Origin: Lunularia cruciata
Taxonomy: Eukaryota > Streptophyta > Marchantiopsida > Lunulariales > Lunulariaceae
Assembly: GCA_948567375.1 (NCBI GenBank)
Contig: OX419759.1
Span: forward strand, 5,362,744-5,426,743
Reading direction: 5' to 3'
DNA length: 64,000 bases
A program made the position numbers and the translations under genes. This document shows, piece by piece, positions 22,901 through 33,840 of the stretch. The notes below the pieces were generated by a model. That model saw nothing but the letters and a program-made list of their open reading frames with translations, ran no database searches and was not told the DNA's origin. Position 1 is the stretch's first letter. Each line of letters opens with the position of its first letter.

Positions 22901-23690
22901 CACGCTTGTATGCCACATCTCAAGATGTAAAAATCAGTCAAGTCATAAATAAACATAACTTTCTAATTTTGGACAGTGGGGATCTTGATGTCTAATTGAA
23001 ACATCCTCCTTTTTTAAGATCCAAATTTGTTCCTTCAAGGATAGCACATTTCTTGTACTTGTTGACAAACACACCAACTTAGTTAAATGTAACCTTAAAA
23101 CCTTTCTCATTAATTTTTAAAATAAAAGCTTAATCCTTGGTGATTGTAGGCATGTGAATGACTTCTCCTAAACCACTCAGATTCCTTGATGGAGATGATG
23201 ATGGGATAGTACTCATATGAGAAATACTGTGTTCAATGTCATCACTTGTATTCATAAATGATAATTCAGACACAACTTCTTTAGAACTAAATATAGTAGC
23301 CTGATGTTTCATGTGGTTTGGCCCCAAAGTCTATGAACCATTCTCTTTCACTCTTGGTCATTGATACAGCAATATGAGTCATCATCACAAGATGATATTA
23401 GGAGTAAGCATCCTTCTCCATATAATTTAGTTGAGGGAGTTTACTTGTTCTAATATTAGCTTGCCTCTTAAAACAACTCTTTTCATAATGAGATTTTGAT
23501 TTGAAGTAATTGCAGAACTTGTCCATCATAGACTTGCTTTGTATTATGTAATGTCTTTGTGAGGATTGAGCTCTACCAACATTGCCTCCCCAAAGTGAAC
23601 TTCCATGTTGTCTGCCTCTTGATTGACCTCTCTCAACAAACATCGCCTTAACTTGAGTGGCGAGACCATTACCACCACCTTGTAGCTGCT
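22900..23690 (-). pseudogene. F1 gag end and protease region
   Basis: Minus strand 23643-23398 has a damaged zinc knuckle, CNYFKSKSHYEKSC, with the second cysteine lost. 23327-23130 (ending GEVIHMPTITKD) is the protease-to-integrase linker of copia elements. Confidence 0.65.
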
Positions 23691-24890
23691 ACCCATCATA
23701 GACTAAGATCAATATCATCATCTTCAACCTTAACTCCAATGTTATTCAAATTTTCAACCAACCCACAAATGTGATAAATGTTGTTATGTCTATATACATT
23801 GTTACATAATATATATCATTGTCAACATCTTACATTATAGAAACACAACTCACACATAAGTCATACATGAACTCTAAAGTGCTACAATAATCAGTTTATT
23901 CTTCCACTCAAATCACACTCAAATCAGATTTGTACTCTATCCTTCATTCAATAATTTACCAACAATCAGGCACTAATTGTAGTCAAGCTGCATCCACTCT
24001 AGCTAAAAGACTCCAGGTGACCCTCATTGGCCTCTATCCACCATAGCCAAGAAGGAACTCAAAGGTTCAATATCAAAGAAGTGAGCTTTTTGGAGTTGCA
24101 TTTCAAATTTTACCCCTTTGCTTGACTTAGGTCTTAACACTTCTAGCACCACTGATGGCAGATCCAATGGTGTGAATGGTACAAGTGATGGTGAGTCCCA
24201 TTATGTGATCAATAGCCCTAACATGAAATCTGACCTCCAACAAGTAGTCTATAAGTAACTACCAAAATAATTGTGACTGCCAACACTACCACTCCTCCAA
24301 TGTTTGAGCGAACTAGCTTTTGTATGACAATTGTCATGCATATATACATCATTACACAACATTATATACTATAGAAACAAAACTCACACATAAGTAATAC
24401 ATGAATTTTAAAGTGCCACAATTGCCCCTAGCTAGCAATAAGGTCATTCTAACTCCAAATATCCATCTATTCCATGTATATGAGATGCCCTATGGTGGGC
24501 AAAGATCAAGAGGTTAGGTGTTATCCAGCCCCATAGTTAGTCTGTAGTCTATATCACATAAAGCGTGAACAAGCTATAGACCAAGTACATCTACGACATA
24601 ACCACTATCCTTGAGGAACCATCATGAGGGAGGAGTCAAACATACCATATGTCATCCTTTCAAACAACTATCACACACCAACATAGGAGCAACTTAACCA
24701 AAAGAGCCACATAACATACATCATAAACTTACGCATATAAGTGCCAAGCTTGGGTCCATAGTGCCATTAATGTGCGAGAGGTGGCATGGTGCACAATTGC
24801 ACACATGATCCTTCCAAAAAACACCATTACTTCCATCCACCACAAGGACTCTAGAAGGCAAAATCTCATGCACCCGTTAGGTTAAACCTT
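23690..24890 (-). mobile_element. 3' fragment of a D-family gypsy element
   Basis: Reverse-complement match to 48650-49800: the pol C-terminus with PHD finger (about 24880-24590), untranslated tail, the 110-bp module, LTR (about 24335-23905) and the module again (about 23880-23770). It has no integrase or upstream parts. Confidence 0.8.
24590..24760 (-). pseudogene. PHD finger of the D-family fragment
   Basis: The minus strand reads CMLCGSFG, then CDSCLKG, a stop where tryptophan is expected, HMVCLTPPS, and after a frameshift VPQG and WLCRRC. Together these supply all eight ligands of a C4-H-C3 PHD finger. The preserved HMVCLTPP block, out of frame in the main copy, confirms the domain. Confidence 0.8.
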
Positions 24891-25380
24891 ACGAACATAA
24901 TTGAAAAGACAAGCCAAACCGATGCGCTGAACCTCTTATGAAACTTGTAGTGTAGTTATAGTCTTTTCTATTACATAATCTTTCAAATATATTTAGTAAT
25001 TTTGTATATGAAATATTATTTTTGTAAGTTCCATTTTCTCAATTTATAACATATTTAGGCAATTGAATATCTTTACTTTGTAAAAGATTTATTAATTTCT
25101 TTCAAAGATATTATCTTTTATATCTCATAATTTTTGGAATATAAATTGAGTTTTAGTTCCACCCTTTATAAGTCAAGCTTATCATATTTCGCTGGAGGTT
25201 TTGTGCATTAGCTTAACTTGTAGATTTTTAGTAACATTCGCAAGAGGTTCCAAGTATCTAGTTTTCGGTTTGTAAACATTCCATATTTCTCTTCTTTCTC
25301 CGCATTATTTACTATATGTGTGATATATAAAGCATTGAAACACATGCACACACTTGTTCCACACTGCTATTTTAGTCCCC
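24891..25380. other. AT-rich spacer, nothing recognised
   Basis: No coding signal, repeat match or structured RNA recognised. Very AT-rich from 24960 to 25380. Confidence 0.5.
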
Positions 25381-26164
25381 GTCTAGTTTGTCCACATCTC
25401 AATTGTTATGACCAATCGCTCAGACAAAACCGCACTAAACTGAGCTTGACTTTTGCACGTCTCACCTTTAATCTTCTGGCCACCGTTGGGAAATAAGTAA
25501 GGTGAAACCAAGAATGCAAATGTGCATGTACCAGTATATATGCACTCAATTAACACATTAATAGGCTGCCCATTTCCTGTTTGAATTCCACCGTTAGTTG
25601 TTGTTGCTGACCAGGATTCCATGACGTACCTCAAGAAGAATGGTTGTAACTCGAGAAGAAACCATTCGGCAAACTCCTCACAGATTGAACAGGCTGTTGC
25701 GCATCCCCCTTCAGAGGGTTCTGGAAACGTTGACATACTGGTGGCTTTCATTCCTTCGTATCCTGTATGCAAAGACACATTTTCTTCAAAAGCTTGTACG
25801 AAATGGGAAGGACATAATGTTTCGCCGATCGCCTCCCTTGCGAATAGGTAGATAGATTCCTCCAATTCTTAAGCTCGTCCTAACTCACCCCAAATATCAC
25901 ACCCATCAGAAGCTACGCGAAGGAGGACGTACGTACGGGGGTGATTGGCACATATCACTCAGATGACTATCGGCTCGGATGCTGGCATGAGTGGCAGCCG
26001 AGCCGAGCCCATGAGCATGGAGAACTTCTAAGGCTGCTTAAATGAGTCGCAGCATAAGCATGGATGGAAAACGTATAAAGCGGTTTCTTCTGGGCACACT
26101 GGGACAAGTCTTTTGGTGGGTGTAAACCAAAGGAGTGATTGATTCCGGGACATCGAGTAATCCT
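25381..26164 (+). repeat. Tandem duplication upstream of the permease, copy 1
   Basis: Matches 26165-26904 head to tail with scattered small indels. A TATA-like TATAAAG lies at 26074-26080. The copy stops exactly where the permease start would follow in copy 2. Confidence 0.82.
25383..25865 (-). CDS. Hypothetical 160-aa protein, antisense in duplication
   Basis: Open from ATG at 25865 to TAG at 25383, the longest open frame outside known elements. About eight cysteines, a CATACSICEEFAEWF stretch around residues 54-68 and alternating hydrophobic segments near the end (INVLIECIYTGTCTFAFLV). No family recognised. The corresponding part of copy 2 is broken by a 26-bp deletion and stops, so either this is a real gene whose copy died, or chance openness in a promoter region. 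I lean to the second. Confidence 0.25.
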   Translation of the reverse strand: MEESIYLFAREAIGETLCPSHFVQAFEENVSLHTGYEGMKATSMSTFPEPSEGGCATACSICEEFAEWFLLELQPFFLRYVMESWSATTTNGGIQTGNGQPINVLIECIYTGTCTFAFLVSPYLFPNGGQKIKGETCKSQAQFSAVLSERLVITIEMWTN

Positions 26165-26288
26165 GTCTGCTTTGTCCATATCTCAACTTTAATTCCCCAA
26201 TCGCTCAGACAAAACCGCACTGATGCGCCTCTTGTCCACGTCTAAACTTTAATCTTCTTCCAACCGCTAGGGAAATCAAGAGTGCATG

Positions 26289-26312
26289 TATACTGGTGCA
26301 TGCACCAGTATA
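26289..26312. repeat. 24-bp perfect palindrome
   Basis: Half-site TATACTGGTGCA followed by its exact reverse complement. Partial flanking symmetry (CAAGAGT ... ACTCTTG) extends it to an imperfect hairpin of about 50 bp. Copy 1 of the duplication has only a single half-site. Confidence 0.7.
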
Positions 26313-26770
26313 TAAGGACTCTTGGCGTGTATACCTGCAAGAGTGCACTAAATTAACATATTAATAGGCTGCCCATATCACCGTCGGTTACTGAGCAGGA
26401 TTCCATGACGTAACTGAAGAAACCATTCGGCAAACTGCACACAGATTGAACAGGTTGTTGTGCATCCTTCTTCAGAGGTTTCTAAAAACGACATACTGGT
26501 AGCTTTCACTCCTTCATATCCTGTATGCAAAGACACATTTCCCCGAAAGCTTGTAGGAAATGGAAAGCAGGATCCGGGTGATTAAGGACCTAATATCTCG
26601 CCAGATCGCCCCCGATTATAAAGCTTTTCCTAACTCACCCCAAATATCATACCCAACGGAAGCCATGCGGGGGAGGACGCACGTAGGGGTGCGATCCCCC
26701 CATGTGACTACTCTGGGCTCTGCTGTAGCCATGAGTTGCAGCCGAGCCGAGCCCATGAGCATGGAGACCT

Positions 26771-26777
26771 TATAAAG
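26771..26777 (+). promoter_or_regulatory. Candidate TATA box of the permease gene
   Basis: TATAAAG, 145 bp upstream of the ATG at 26916, in promoter copy 2. The matching site in copy 1 is mutated (TCTAAGG), while copy 1 has a TATA-like site elsewhere. Confidence 0.4.
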
Positions 26778-26915
26778 CTGCTCACATGAGTCGCAGCATC
26801 AGCGTAGAAAATTTATTAAGCAGGTCCTCCTCGGGACACTGGCACAAGTTTTCTGGTGGGTGGAAGGCAAAGAACTGATTGATTCCAGGACATTGAGTGA
26901 TCTGTAATCTCGAAA

Positions 26916-29205
26916 ATGAAGTCACAGAAGTCAGATGTAGAATTGGCTACGAGTTCAGCACAAGAACCTGTAGAAGATGAGATGGTGGAAGTGGAACTCG
27001 ACGATGATGGACGTCCAAGACGTTCAGGTATGTTGTCTAATTAGCTTTTGGATGCGGTCAGAGACACAATGATTCTTACACATCTCACTCGTTGAACTTC
27101 CAAATGAATAAACTTACAAATGGCCCGTTGTTGAATACAATGAATTCTTGCATCGGAACTCAATGTCCTCTCCTACTTACATACATAATTCGTTTCTCTT
27201 ACTGTACTGTATTGTGGGGCAGGAACGTTCCTCACAGCCTCTGCACACGCTATCACGGCTGTGATAGGATCTGGAGTGCTTAGCTTGGCTTGGAGTGTTG
27301 CTCAACTTGGCTGGGTAGCTGGCCCGCTGGTGAACTTCGGTTTCGCCGTGATTACGTACTTGACATCCATTCTACTTGCCGATTCTTATCGGTATATGGA
27401 TCCTGTATCGGGGAGGAGGCTGTATACTTACATGGATGCTGTTAAAGCATATCTAGGTGCGTCTAGTTTATGTATTGGTGTATACGCTTCTGATACCATC
27501 TGGAGATATCAGATGTGTATTAGAAATCGTGGGAGAGATCACTTAACCTCAAACTGAGGCTCAAGTGTCAATCGCTAGTCATTTGTTTGCTGGCATTCAT
27601 AGGAACTGTCTACAGTCTTCTCGTCCGCTCACCAGAGAGAAATTCTCAGACGGTTAGGATTATCTCTGAGTGATGTCCGATTAATTGAATGGAGTTTGAA
27701 TCTGTTCGCAGGGCGCTTGGAGACGTTTGTGTGCGGCCTCGTTCAGTACATAAATCTTTTCGGTGTTTGTGTGGGATATACAATCACAGCAGCCACCAGC
27801 ATGGCGTAAGGATTCAGATTTTCCTTTCATTGTGCTCTCAGCTCACAAAGCTTTCAATATCAGGTTCAAGGAACTTGACCGCAGATATCGTGTGTCTCTT
27901 TGTGGCAGGGCTGTTAAACGTGCTGTGTGTTTCCACGAGGAGGGACACAACGCGAGCTGCAAAGTGTCCAGCAATATATATATGTTGATGTTTGGGTTGA
28001 TACAGATCGTCTTCTCTCAGATCCCAAACTTGGCAGAGGCCTGGTGGTTGTCGGTTGTGGCCGCTGTGATGTCCTTTTCATATGCAGGCATAGGTTTAGT
28101 TCTGAGTATTGTCAAGACATTCCATGCCGGGCATTCTCATGGAACTCTAGGGGGTTCTCCAATCGGCCCCGAAGAGGGCGAATACTCTCATGCTGAGAAG
28201 ATTTGGAAAACGTTTTCGGCTATGGGCGACATTGCTTTTGCCTATGGCTTCATAATAATTTTGATCAACATCCAAGTGAGTAAATATTTTCATGTTAGAG
28301 TTCAAATAGTATATAAACTCTCAAGGAATATGTCGAGGTGATTTATCAACAAGCTAACTTTTTGTAGTGGACTGACCATCTTTCTGTTTTGCAATAAAAC
28401 CAGGATACACTTAGACGTCCTCCAGCAGAAAATCGAACGATGAGAAAGGTTGCGCTAGTCACCAACGTAACTTGTACTTTATTCTATCTGTCCGTGGGAT
28501 GTTTCGGATATGCTGCTTTTGGAAATGCAGCTCCTGGAAACTTGCTCACGGGTTTCGGATTCTATGAACCGTACCAATTGGTGGTATTCGGGAACTTATG
28601 CATCGTGGTACACCTGTGTGGAGCCTTTCAGGTAACGTACGACTTTCTTTGTTTGGAAGGTCCTTATTCGTAAAGCCGCCTATGTTAAGTTGTTATCCAA
28701 GCAAACTGTATTCTGACACCTTTTCAACTCAACGGGCTTACACCTAACAACTCTTCTTTCTGTGAACGTTCTTCAGGTTTTTGCACAGCCCCTTTATGCT
28801 TTTGTTGAAGTTAAAGCTAGGAGATGTTTCTTTCGACCAGGCCGCAATGTCAAGACTTTTGCTTTCTCCTTGCCTTATGTCGGGTTGGTCAAAGTAAATT
28901 TAGGTATTCTCGTTTGGAGGTCAGTGTTTGTAGGCTTAACCACATTCATCGCGACATTGTTGCCGTTTTTCAACAGCATCATGGGCATATTGGGGGCCTT
29001 AGGATTCTTTCCTCTGAGTGTCTATTTCCCCGTGCGTATATACATGATGCGAGTAGGGATACAGTCTTTCAGTTGGAGGTGGTGGTTCTTGTGGTTACTC
29101 ATGCTAGCTTGTCTTTTAGTTTCGCTTTGCGCGTTCCTAGGATCAGCAGTGGACATAAAAGCTGCAAGTAAGCATTATATACCTTTTGATGGTAATGTTG
29201 ATTAG
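26916..29205 (+). CDS. Amino acid permease (AAP family), 6 exons
   Basis: H+-coupled amino acid import carrier of the plant AAP type (Aa_trans superfamily), expected in the plasma membrane. Exons 26916-27027, 27223-27456, 27712-27805, 27909-28275, 28404-28631 and 28777-29205 join in frame to 487 codons plus stop, the usual AAP length. All five introns are GT-AG and short (195, 255, 103, 128, 145 bp). An acidic N-terminus (MKSQKSDVELATSS) leads to the diagnostic AITAVIGSGVLSLAWSVAQL of the first membrane span; VCGLVQYINLFGVCVGYTIT, CFHEEGH and the span-rich C-terminal half also match the family. The ATG at 26916 is the first in frame with the acidic leader. No stops or frameshifts, unlike every other coding region here. 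Substrate range cannot be read from the sequence. Confidence 0.93.
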
Positions 29206-29416
29206 CAGAAATGCCTAAGAAACACAACTTAGAGAAGCTACTGTCATATGTTTAGTTCATATGTCCTCGGAGGTGCAATCGTGGAGTCTAATGTATAATT
29301 TTGATTTGTGCTTGTCTCCAATTTAATATAATTTTCGTTCGGAAACATGCCTTCTCTTACTTTCTTGCCATCATGTTTCACCATTGTCTACTCCAAGTAT
29401 GATGTTTCTTACTGTC
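29206..29416 (+). other. 3' flank of the permease gene
   Basis: No canonical AATAAA; AT-rich stretches (AATTTAATATAATTTT near 29317) could serve for polyadenylation. Confidence 0.35.
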
Positions 29417-29665
29417 TGCCACCGGAATACAACTTATCTTCTGAGTACTGTGGATGGACCCAGGTTTGATAGTATTAGTTCGTAAGAAGTGGAGGTGACT
29501 CGCAAGACAAAGAAAGGTTTCGTTCCATATTTTTGTGACATGCCACCGGAGTACAACTTGTACTCTGAGTACTGTGGATGGACCTAGGTTTGCTAGTACT
29601 AGTACGTAAGAAGTGGAGGTGACTCCCAAGGCAAACAAAGATTTTTTTTCATATCCCTGTGACAC
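29417..29665 (+). repeat. Two-unit tandem repeat, about 124 bp
   Basis: Units 29417-29541 and 29542-29665, both starting GCCACCGGA and containing GAGTACTGTGGATGGACC and GTAAGAAGTGGAGGTGACTC. Confidence 0.85.
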
Positions 29666-29979
29666 AGGCACTCTGGATCTAGTGCCTAGTTTTCAGTCGA
29701 TACAAAGTAATGCCCCGGAAGTCAAGCCTTCGAGAATCAAGACGGGACCAGCCACTTCAGTGTTGGGATAGCATTGGCTCTACAGTGAGGAGCATGCTAA
29801 GGATTATTAGCAATAATCTTGCTTCTAATCCGTGCAATAATCTCCCATACTGGACATCCACAGAAACGACAACAATACAGATCGGCGCGTTGTTAGACTC
29901 CCACAATTAAAACTTCTCTAGTACTAGTTAAGACCAGCAAGCAAGATGTCATCACTTATAGGTGTAAGTTTCCATCTGG
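29666..29979. other. Unassigned sequence
   Basis: Contains a 66-codon open stretch (29710-29910) with no recognisable family. Nothing else seen. Confidence 0.3.
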
Positions 29980-30460
29980 ATTCAAGAGCCTGTTTCAAAA
30001 TTCGTACCAACGGAACTCAGTGTCATGAAAGCCTTTAGTATGACCAGGCCAAAGACGATATTTGTAAGAATACACAGAACAAATAGGATTCCTCAAAGAA
30101 TCCACCAAATCCTTCAAGCTGCAGCGAGGCAGAGATACAAACAAAGTTAAGCGCAAGATTTTGCTGTTTTGAAATTGTCAGCAACTTTCGGATCTTGTTG
30201 TACAGTTACGAATTCAGTTCTCAGATTCGATTAAGTAGAGTCATGGCATTTGGAAGACTAAAGTACCAAGTTACTGTCTAGAAGCTTTTATTTCTACAAA
30301 AGACTCAGCCAACGAGATAAGTAGAGAATTATAGTTACTTTATATCTTTACATTGAAAGTGTCCATTACAGAGAAGTTACTGGATTATTGTAAAGAAGAA
30401 ATTTGCAGAACATATGTAAACTGCTGGAGACAATCATTGCATGATAGCCTCTCTTCATTT
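29980..30460 (+). repeat. Inverted repeat, left arm
   Basis: Reverse complement matches 37990-38812, for example CAAAGAATCCACCAAATCC at about 30095 against 38690, GCGCAAGATTTT at about 30150 against 38640, and GAGAAGTTACTGGATTATTG at 30371 against 38060. The right arm has about 345 bp extra. Confidence 0.75.
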
Positions 30461-30469
30461 AGAAAAGCT

Positions 30470-30730
30470 AGGTAGTCACCACAGTACAAAATCTGCATTT
30501 TCTGGGAGTTCGGGGGGGCGACGTTTGGATGAGATCCCCGTTTGCAGACGAGCATCATCCATGAAGTACCGACGTCCAGACCTAGCTAATAGGCTGGAGA
30601 TGCAAAGCTCTCGACGGCCCAAAGAATACGAACTACTTTGTGGGTCGGAAGGGCCGGGGACCGTCGAACCACCGCCCCCTGGAGCGGAGTCGAGGCGGAC
30701 TGCTAGACTGGGTTCTTTCACTTGGACAAG
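30470..30730. other. GC-rich island, possible organellar or coding relic
   Basis: Markedly GC-richer than its surroundings (GGGCCGGGGACCGTCGAACC near 30650) and open in more than one frame. No family recognised. Composition would fit transferred organelle DNA or an old exon; neither is shown. Confidence 0.3.
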
Positions 30731-31019
30731 CCCGTTGTATACAAATTTTTTTCAACACTTCGAGAGAAAGACCTCCGTTCTCCATTAATCTCATGGTGGA
30801 TTCCTCCTTGGATGTTTTGTTGTGAGAGAATGCAAACCAATAGATTAGTGGTCTCCTATATGGATCTGCTTGAGCATCAAGAACAGCTGATGACGAGCAA
30901 TACTCAGATCTACTATGATTAGCGGTCCGTCCTTGCTCTCTCGTAAGTTTGATCCTCCGCTTTAGAATGACAGTATCACTGTGTTTGATATCATGTTCAA
31001 CTCTGCAGGACAATCTTCT

Positions 31020-31185
31020 AGAAATGAACGCAAAGGTTGACAACCTCTGATCACGCGAGCACAACAGTGATAGGATCAGGTGTTCTCAGTTTGGCTTGGA
31101 GTGTCGCTCAACTTGGTTGAATGACCACCGGGCCTCCAACCGGGCCGGCCATATTCGCTTTCGTAGCAATTACATAATTACACGA
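31020..31185 (+). pseudogene. Permease exon 2 fragment, + strand
   Basis: Translates to TTVIGSGVLSLAWSVAQLG, a stop, then a degraded AGP/NFGF part, matching exon 2 of the intact gene at 27223-27380. A CTGCAG acceptor-like site precedes it at about 31008. Confidence 0.8.
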
Positions 31186-31189
31186 TCCT

Positions 31190-31762
31190 AGAGCACCTAT
31201 GTAAATATATTGCCTCCTCCCCAACACAAGATCCATATGCTTATAGGAATTCGCAAGAAGAATTGAAATAAAGTCCTCACCTAAATATCCTTTTACAGCA
31301 TCTATATAAGTATGGAACCTCCTCATCAAGAAAAGTTCCATTTATCGATAATCGGGGAGGCTTGAAGTGAAGCAAGTAACTACTATAAAGGCAAAGTTGA
31401 CCATCGGGCTATCTATCCACGTAAACTGACGGGCAGTCCATGACAAACTGAAAACTCCTGATCTTATCACAGTAAAGGCTATCAGAAACGTTCCTGCACC
31501 ATGACAAAGAACAGAGTAGAGAAACGACACATGAAAATAGAAGATCGATCCAGTGTATTCAACTACAAGCCTTTTAGAAGTTTGAAGTGTGAGATGGGAG
31601 TTTGACGGGTGAGATGTGTAAACATAACCTCCGCTCCCACCGCATCCAAAGAGCAACACAGTCGCATACGTTAACATACCGGTACCTCTAGGACGTCCAT
31701 CACCATTGAATTTTGCAATAATTTGATCTTATCGTGCCGTCAAGACACCAGCGTTTCCCATG
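31190..31762 (-). pseudogene. Permease exons 1-2 fragment, - strand
   Basis: On the minus strand: an ATG at 31762, the exon 1 end NGDGRPRG near 31705, an intron matching intron 1 of the intact gene, then exon 2 from about 31494 (FTVIRSGVFSLSWTARQF, MVNFAFIVVTCFTSSL), followed out of order by FHTYIDAVKGYLGEDF and ILLANSYKHMDLVLGRR. The exon 2 pieces are permuted, and the fragment lies tail to tail with the + strand fragment. Confidence 0.8.
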
Positions 31763-32146
31763 GCCAATTTTACATCTAATCCATCTAACTTGTTCATTTT
31801 TGAGATTGCTCAACCTCTAGAAACCAATCACTCATGTATATTTCACCCACAAAAGGACTTGTCACAGTCTTCGAGGAAGGACCTGGTGCAAAAGTTTTCC
31901 ACGCTAATTCGTCTAGTGCAAAATAGATCGTTGGACTGTTTGCAAAACGGCCACGAAAGGGTGAGCGGATGGATTTCAAAAACTGATACAAGGGTCTGCC
32001 AAAGGGCCACAAACACGGTGTTCAGATGTATTTCAAAATCTGATACAAGACTTGGAAGGTAGCAGAAGCGCGGGTAAATGAAGAAGACAGAGATGAGTCG
32101 TGAGGTAACCACAGTGGAGAGATTCTACACTTGAGTTAACTACAAC
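31763..32146. other. Unassigned sequence with short internal repeat
   Basis: An imperfect direct repeat (GATTTCAAAAACTGATACAAG near 31973 and ATTTCAAAATCTGATACAAG near 32031). No gene recognised. Confidence 0.35.
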
Positions 32147-32211
32147 TGAAAAGAGATTCTGAAATAAGAACTTACCGAGTTGCAGCGAAGTGCCGAAATC
32201 GACAGTCACAG
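32147..32211 (+). pseudogene. LRR (NLR-type) fragment joined to permease exon
   Basis: CTTACCGAGTTGCAGCGAAG to CAGTCACAGCCGG parallels 37400-37449, the start of the leucine-rich-repeat remnant there, and reads LTELQRSAEIDSHSR straight into the permease PPAENRTM block. Confidence 0.55.
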
Positions 32212-32377
32212 CCGGCCACCAGCCGAAAATAGAACGATGCTAAAAGTTGCTCTAATCACCAATGCAATTTGTAGCTTATTTTATCTTTCCGTCCAATGTT
32301 TTTCATATGCTGCTTTTGGAGATGCAGGTTTTGGATTTTATGAGATTTATGTTATGTTTTGGATTTGATGAGCCTTA
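32212..32377 (+). pseudogene. Permease exon 5 fragment
   Basis: PPAENRTMLKVALITNAICS and LFYLSVQCFSYAAFGDA match exon 5 of the intact gene (28404-28560). The middle of the exon is deleted after AAFGDA, and the end is cut by copia element E at 32378. A 28-bp tandem duplication (TTTTGGATTT...TTATGTTATG) spans the junction. Confidence 0.85.
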
Positions 32378-32944
<567 letters not shown>

Positions 32945-32945
32945 A

Positions 32946-32960
32946 TTGGTATCATAGGTT
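32946..32960 (+). other. Primer binding site of E
   Basis: TTGGTATCATAGG just after the LTR, resembling the iMet tRNA complement. Confidence 0.7.
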
Positions 32961-33034
32961 AGTTGGTTCTAAAGAGTGTCTTGAGATTTCAAAGTGCAGT
33001 GAATTGTGTCTAAAAGTAAGTCCACAACAAAGCA

Positions 33035-33840
33035 TTGGCTGGGGTGATATCCATATCAAATGCTAAATTTGTAGTGGAGACGTTTGATGGGAAAAACTAT
33101 TTTGGACTTTGGCAACTGAAGATGAAGGACCTTCTTGTCCAGCAAGGACTGTATAGAGCACTAAGAAAAAGACATGAGGACAAAAGTGATGAGGATGGGG
33201 AAGATGAAGATGTAGATCTCAGAGCTATTAGCACTATTTGGTTGAACCTTGTTGATAAAGTGCAATACAATGTTATGAATGAGGAATCTGCATCACAACT
33301 ACAGGCCAAATTGGAGAATCTTTATATAACCAAGTCATTGACAAATAGACAGTTTTTGAACAGAAGTTATATATGTTACGGATGAAGGAAGGCTAGAATA
33401 TTATGGAACGCCTCAATGCTTTCAACAAAATCATTTGTGAGTTGATGACCATAGAGGTTAAGTTAGAAAAGAAGGATACGGTATTGCTGTTATTGACTTC
33501 ACTTTCTCCATCATATGAGCATCTGGTCACCACTCTTCTATATGGGAAGGATGATATAAACTGTGAGGAGGTCACTTCAGCATTGTTGTCCACTGAGATG
33601 AGAAAAAGACCCAACCAAGAAAAGACAAATTCAGAGGCTCGTTTTATCAGAGGAAGGATAAGAGAGAGAGATTAGATCAGGAGTAAATCAAGATCCAAGT
33701 CTAGAACAGGAGGTTTCAAAGGCAAGTGCTGGATTTATGGGAAGGTTGGACATTTCAAGAAGGATTGTAACAACAAGAGGCTTGAGTCCAACAAGGATAA
33801 AGGTCAAATTTCAGATCAAGCAACTAATGCCGAGTCATCT
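33035..33840 (+). pseudogene. Element E gag
   Basis: Copia gag: FDGKNYFGLWQLKMKDLL near the start, LTSLSPSYEHLVTTLLYGK mid-way, and the zinc knuckle CWIYGKVGHFKKDC (second cysteine replaced by tyrosine) near 33730. Frame changes near 33385 and stops break it. Confidence 0.88.

Larger units (their letters stand above)
19690..23690 (-). mobile_element. Ty1/copia remnant F1
   Basis: Reading the minus strand from 23690 down: zinc knuckle of gag, GAG-pre-integrase, integrase, reverse transcriptase, RNase H, in the copia order. Homologous to F2 (60640-64000). All frames are interrupted. LTR boundaries were not resolved; the segment about 19615-19915 next to the RNase H end may be LTR-derived. Confidence 0.82.
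26165..26904 (+). repeat. Tandem duplication upstream of the permease, copy 2
   Basis: Second copy, ending 11 bp before the permease ATG. It therefore contains the gene's proximal promoter and most of its 5' leader. Confidence 0.82.

Noticed and set aside
30441-30788. 115-codon plus-strand frame in the GC-rich island
   Set aside because: Equally open on the other strand and without recognised motifs; GC-rich sequence simply has few stops.
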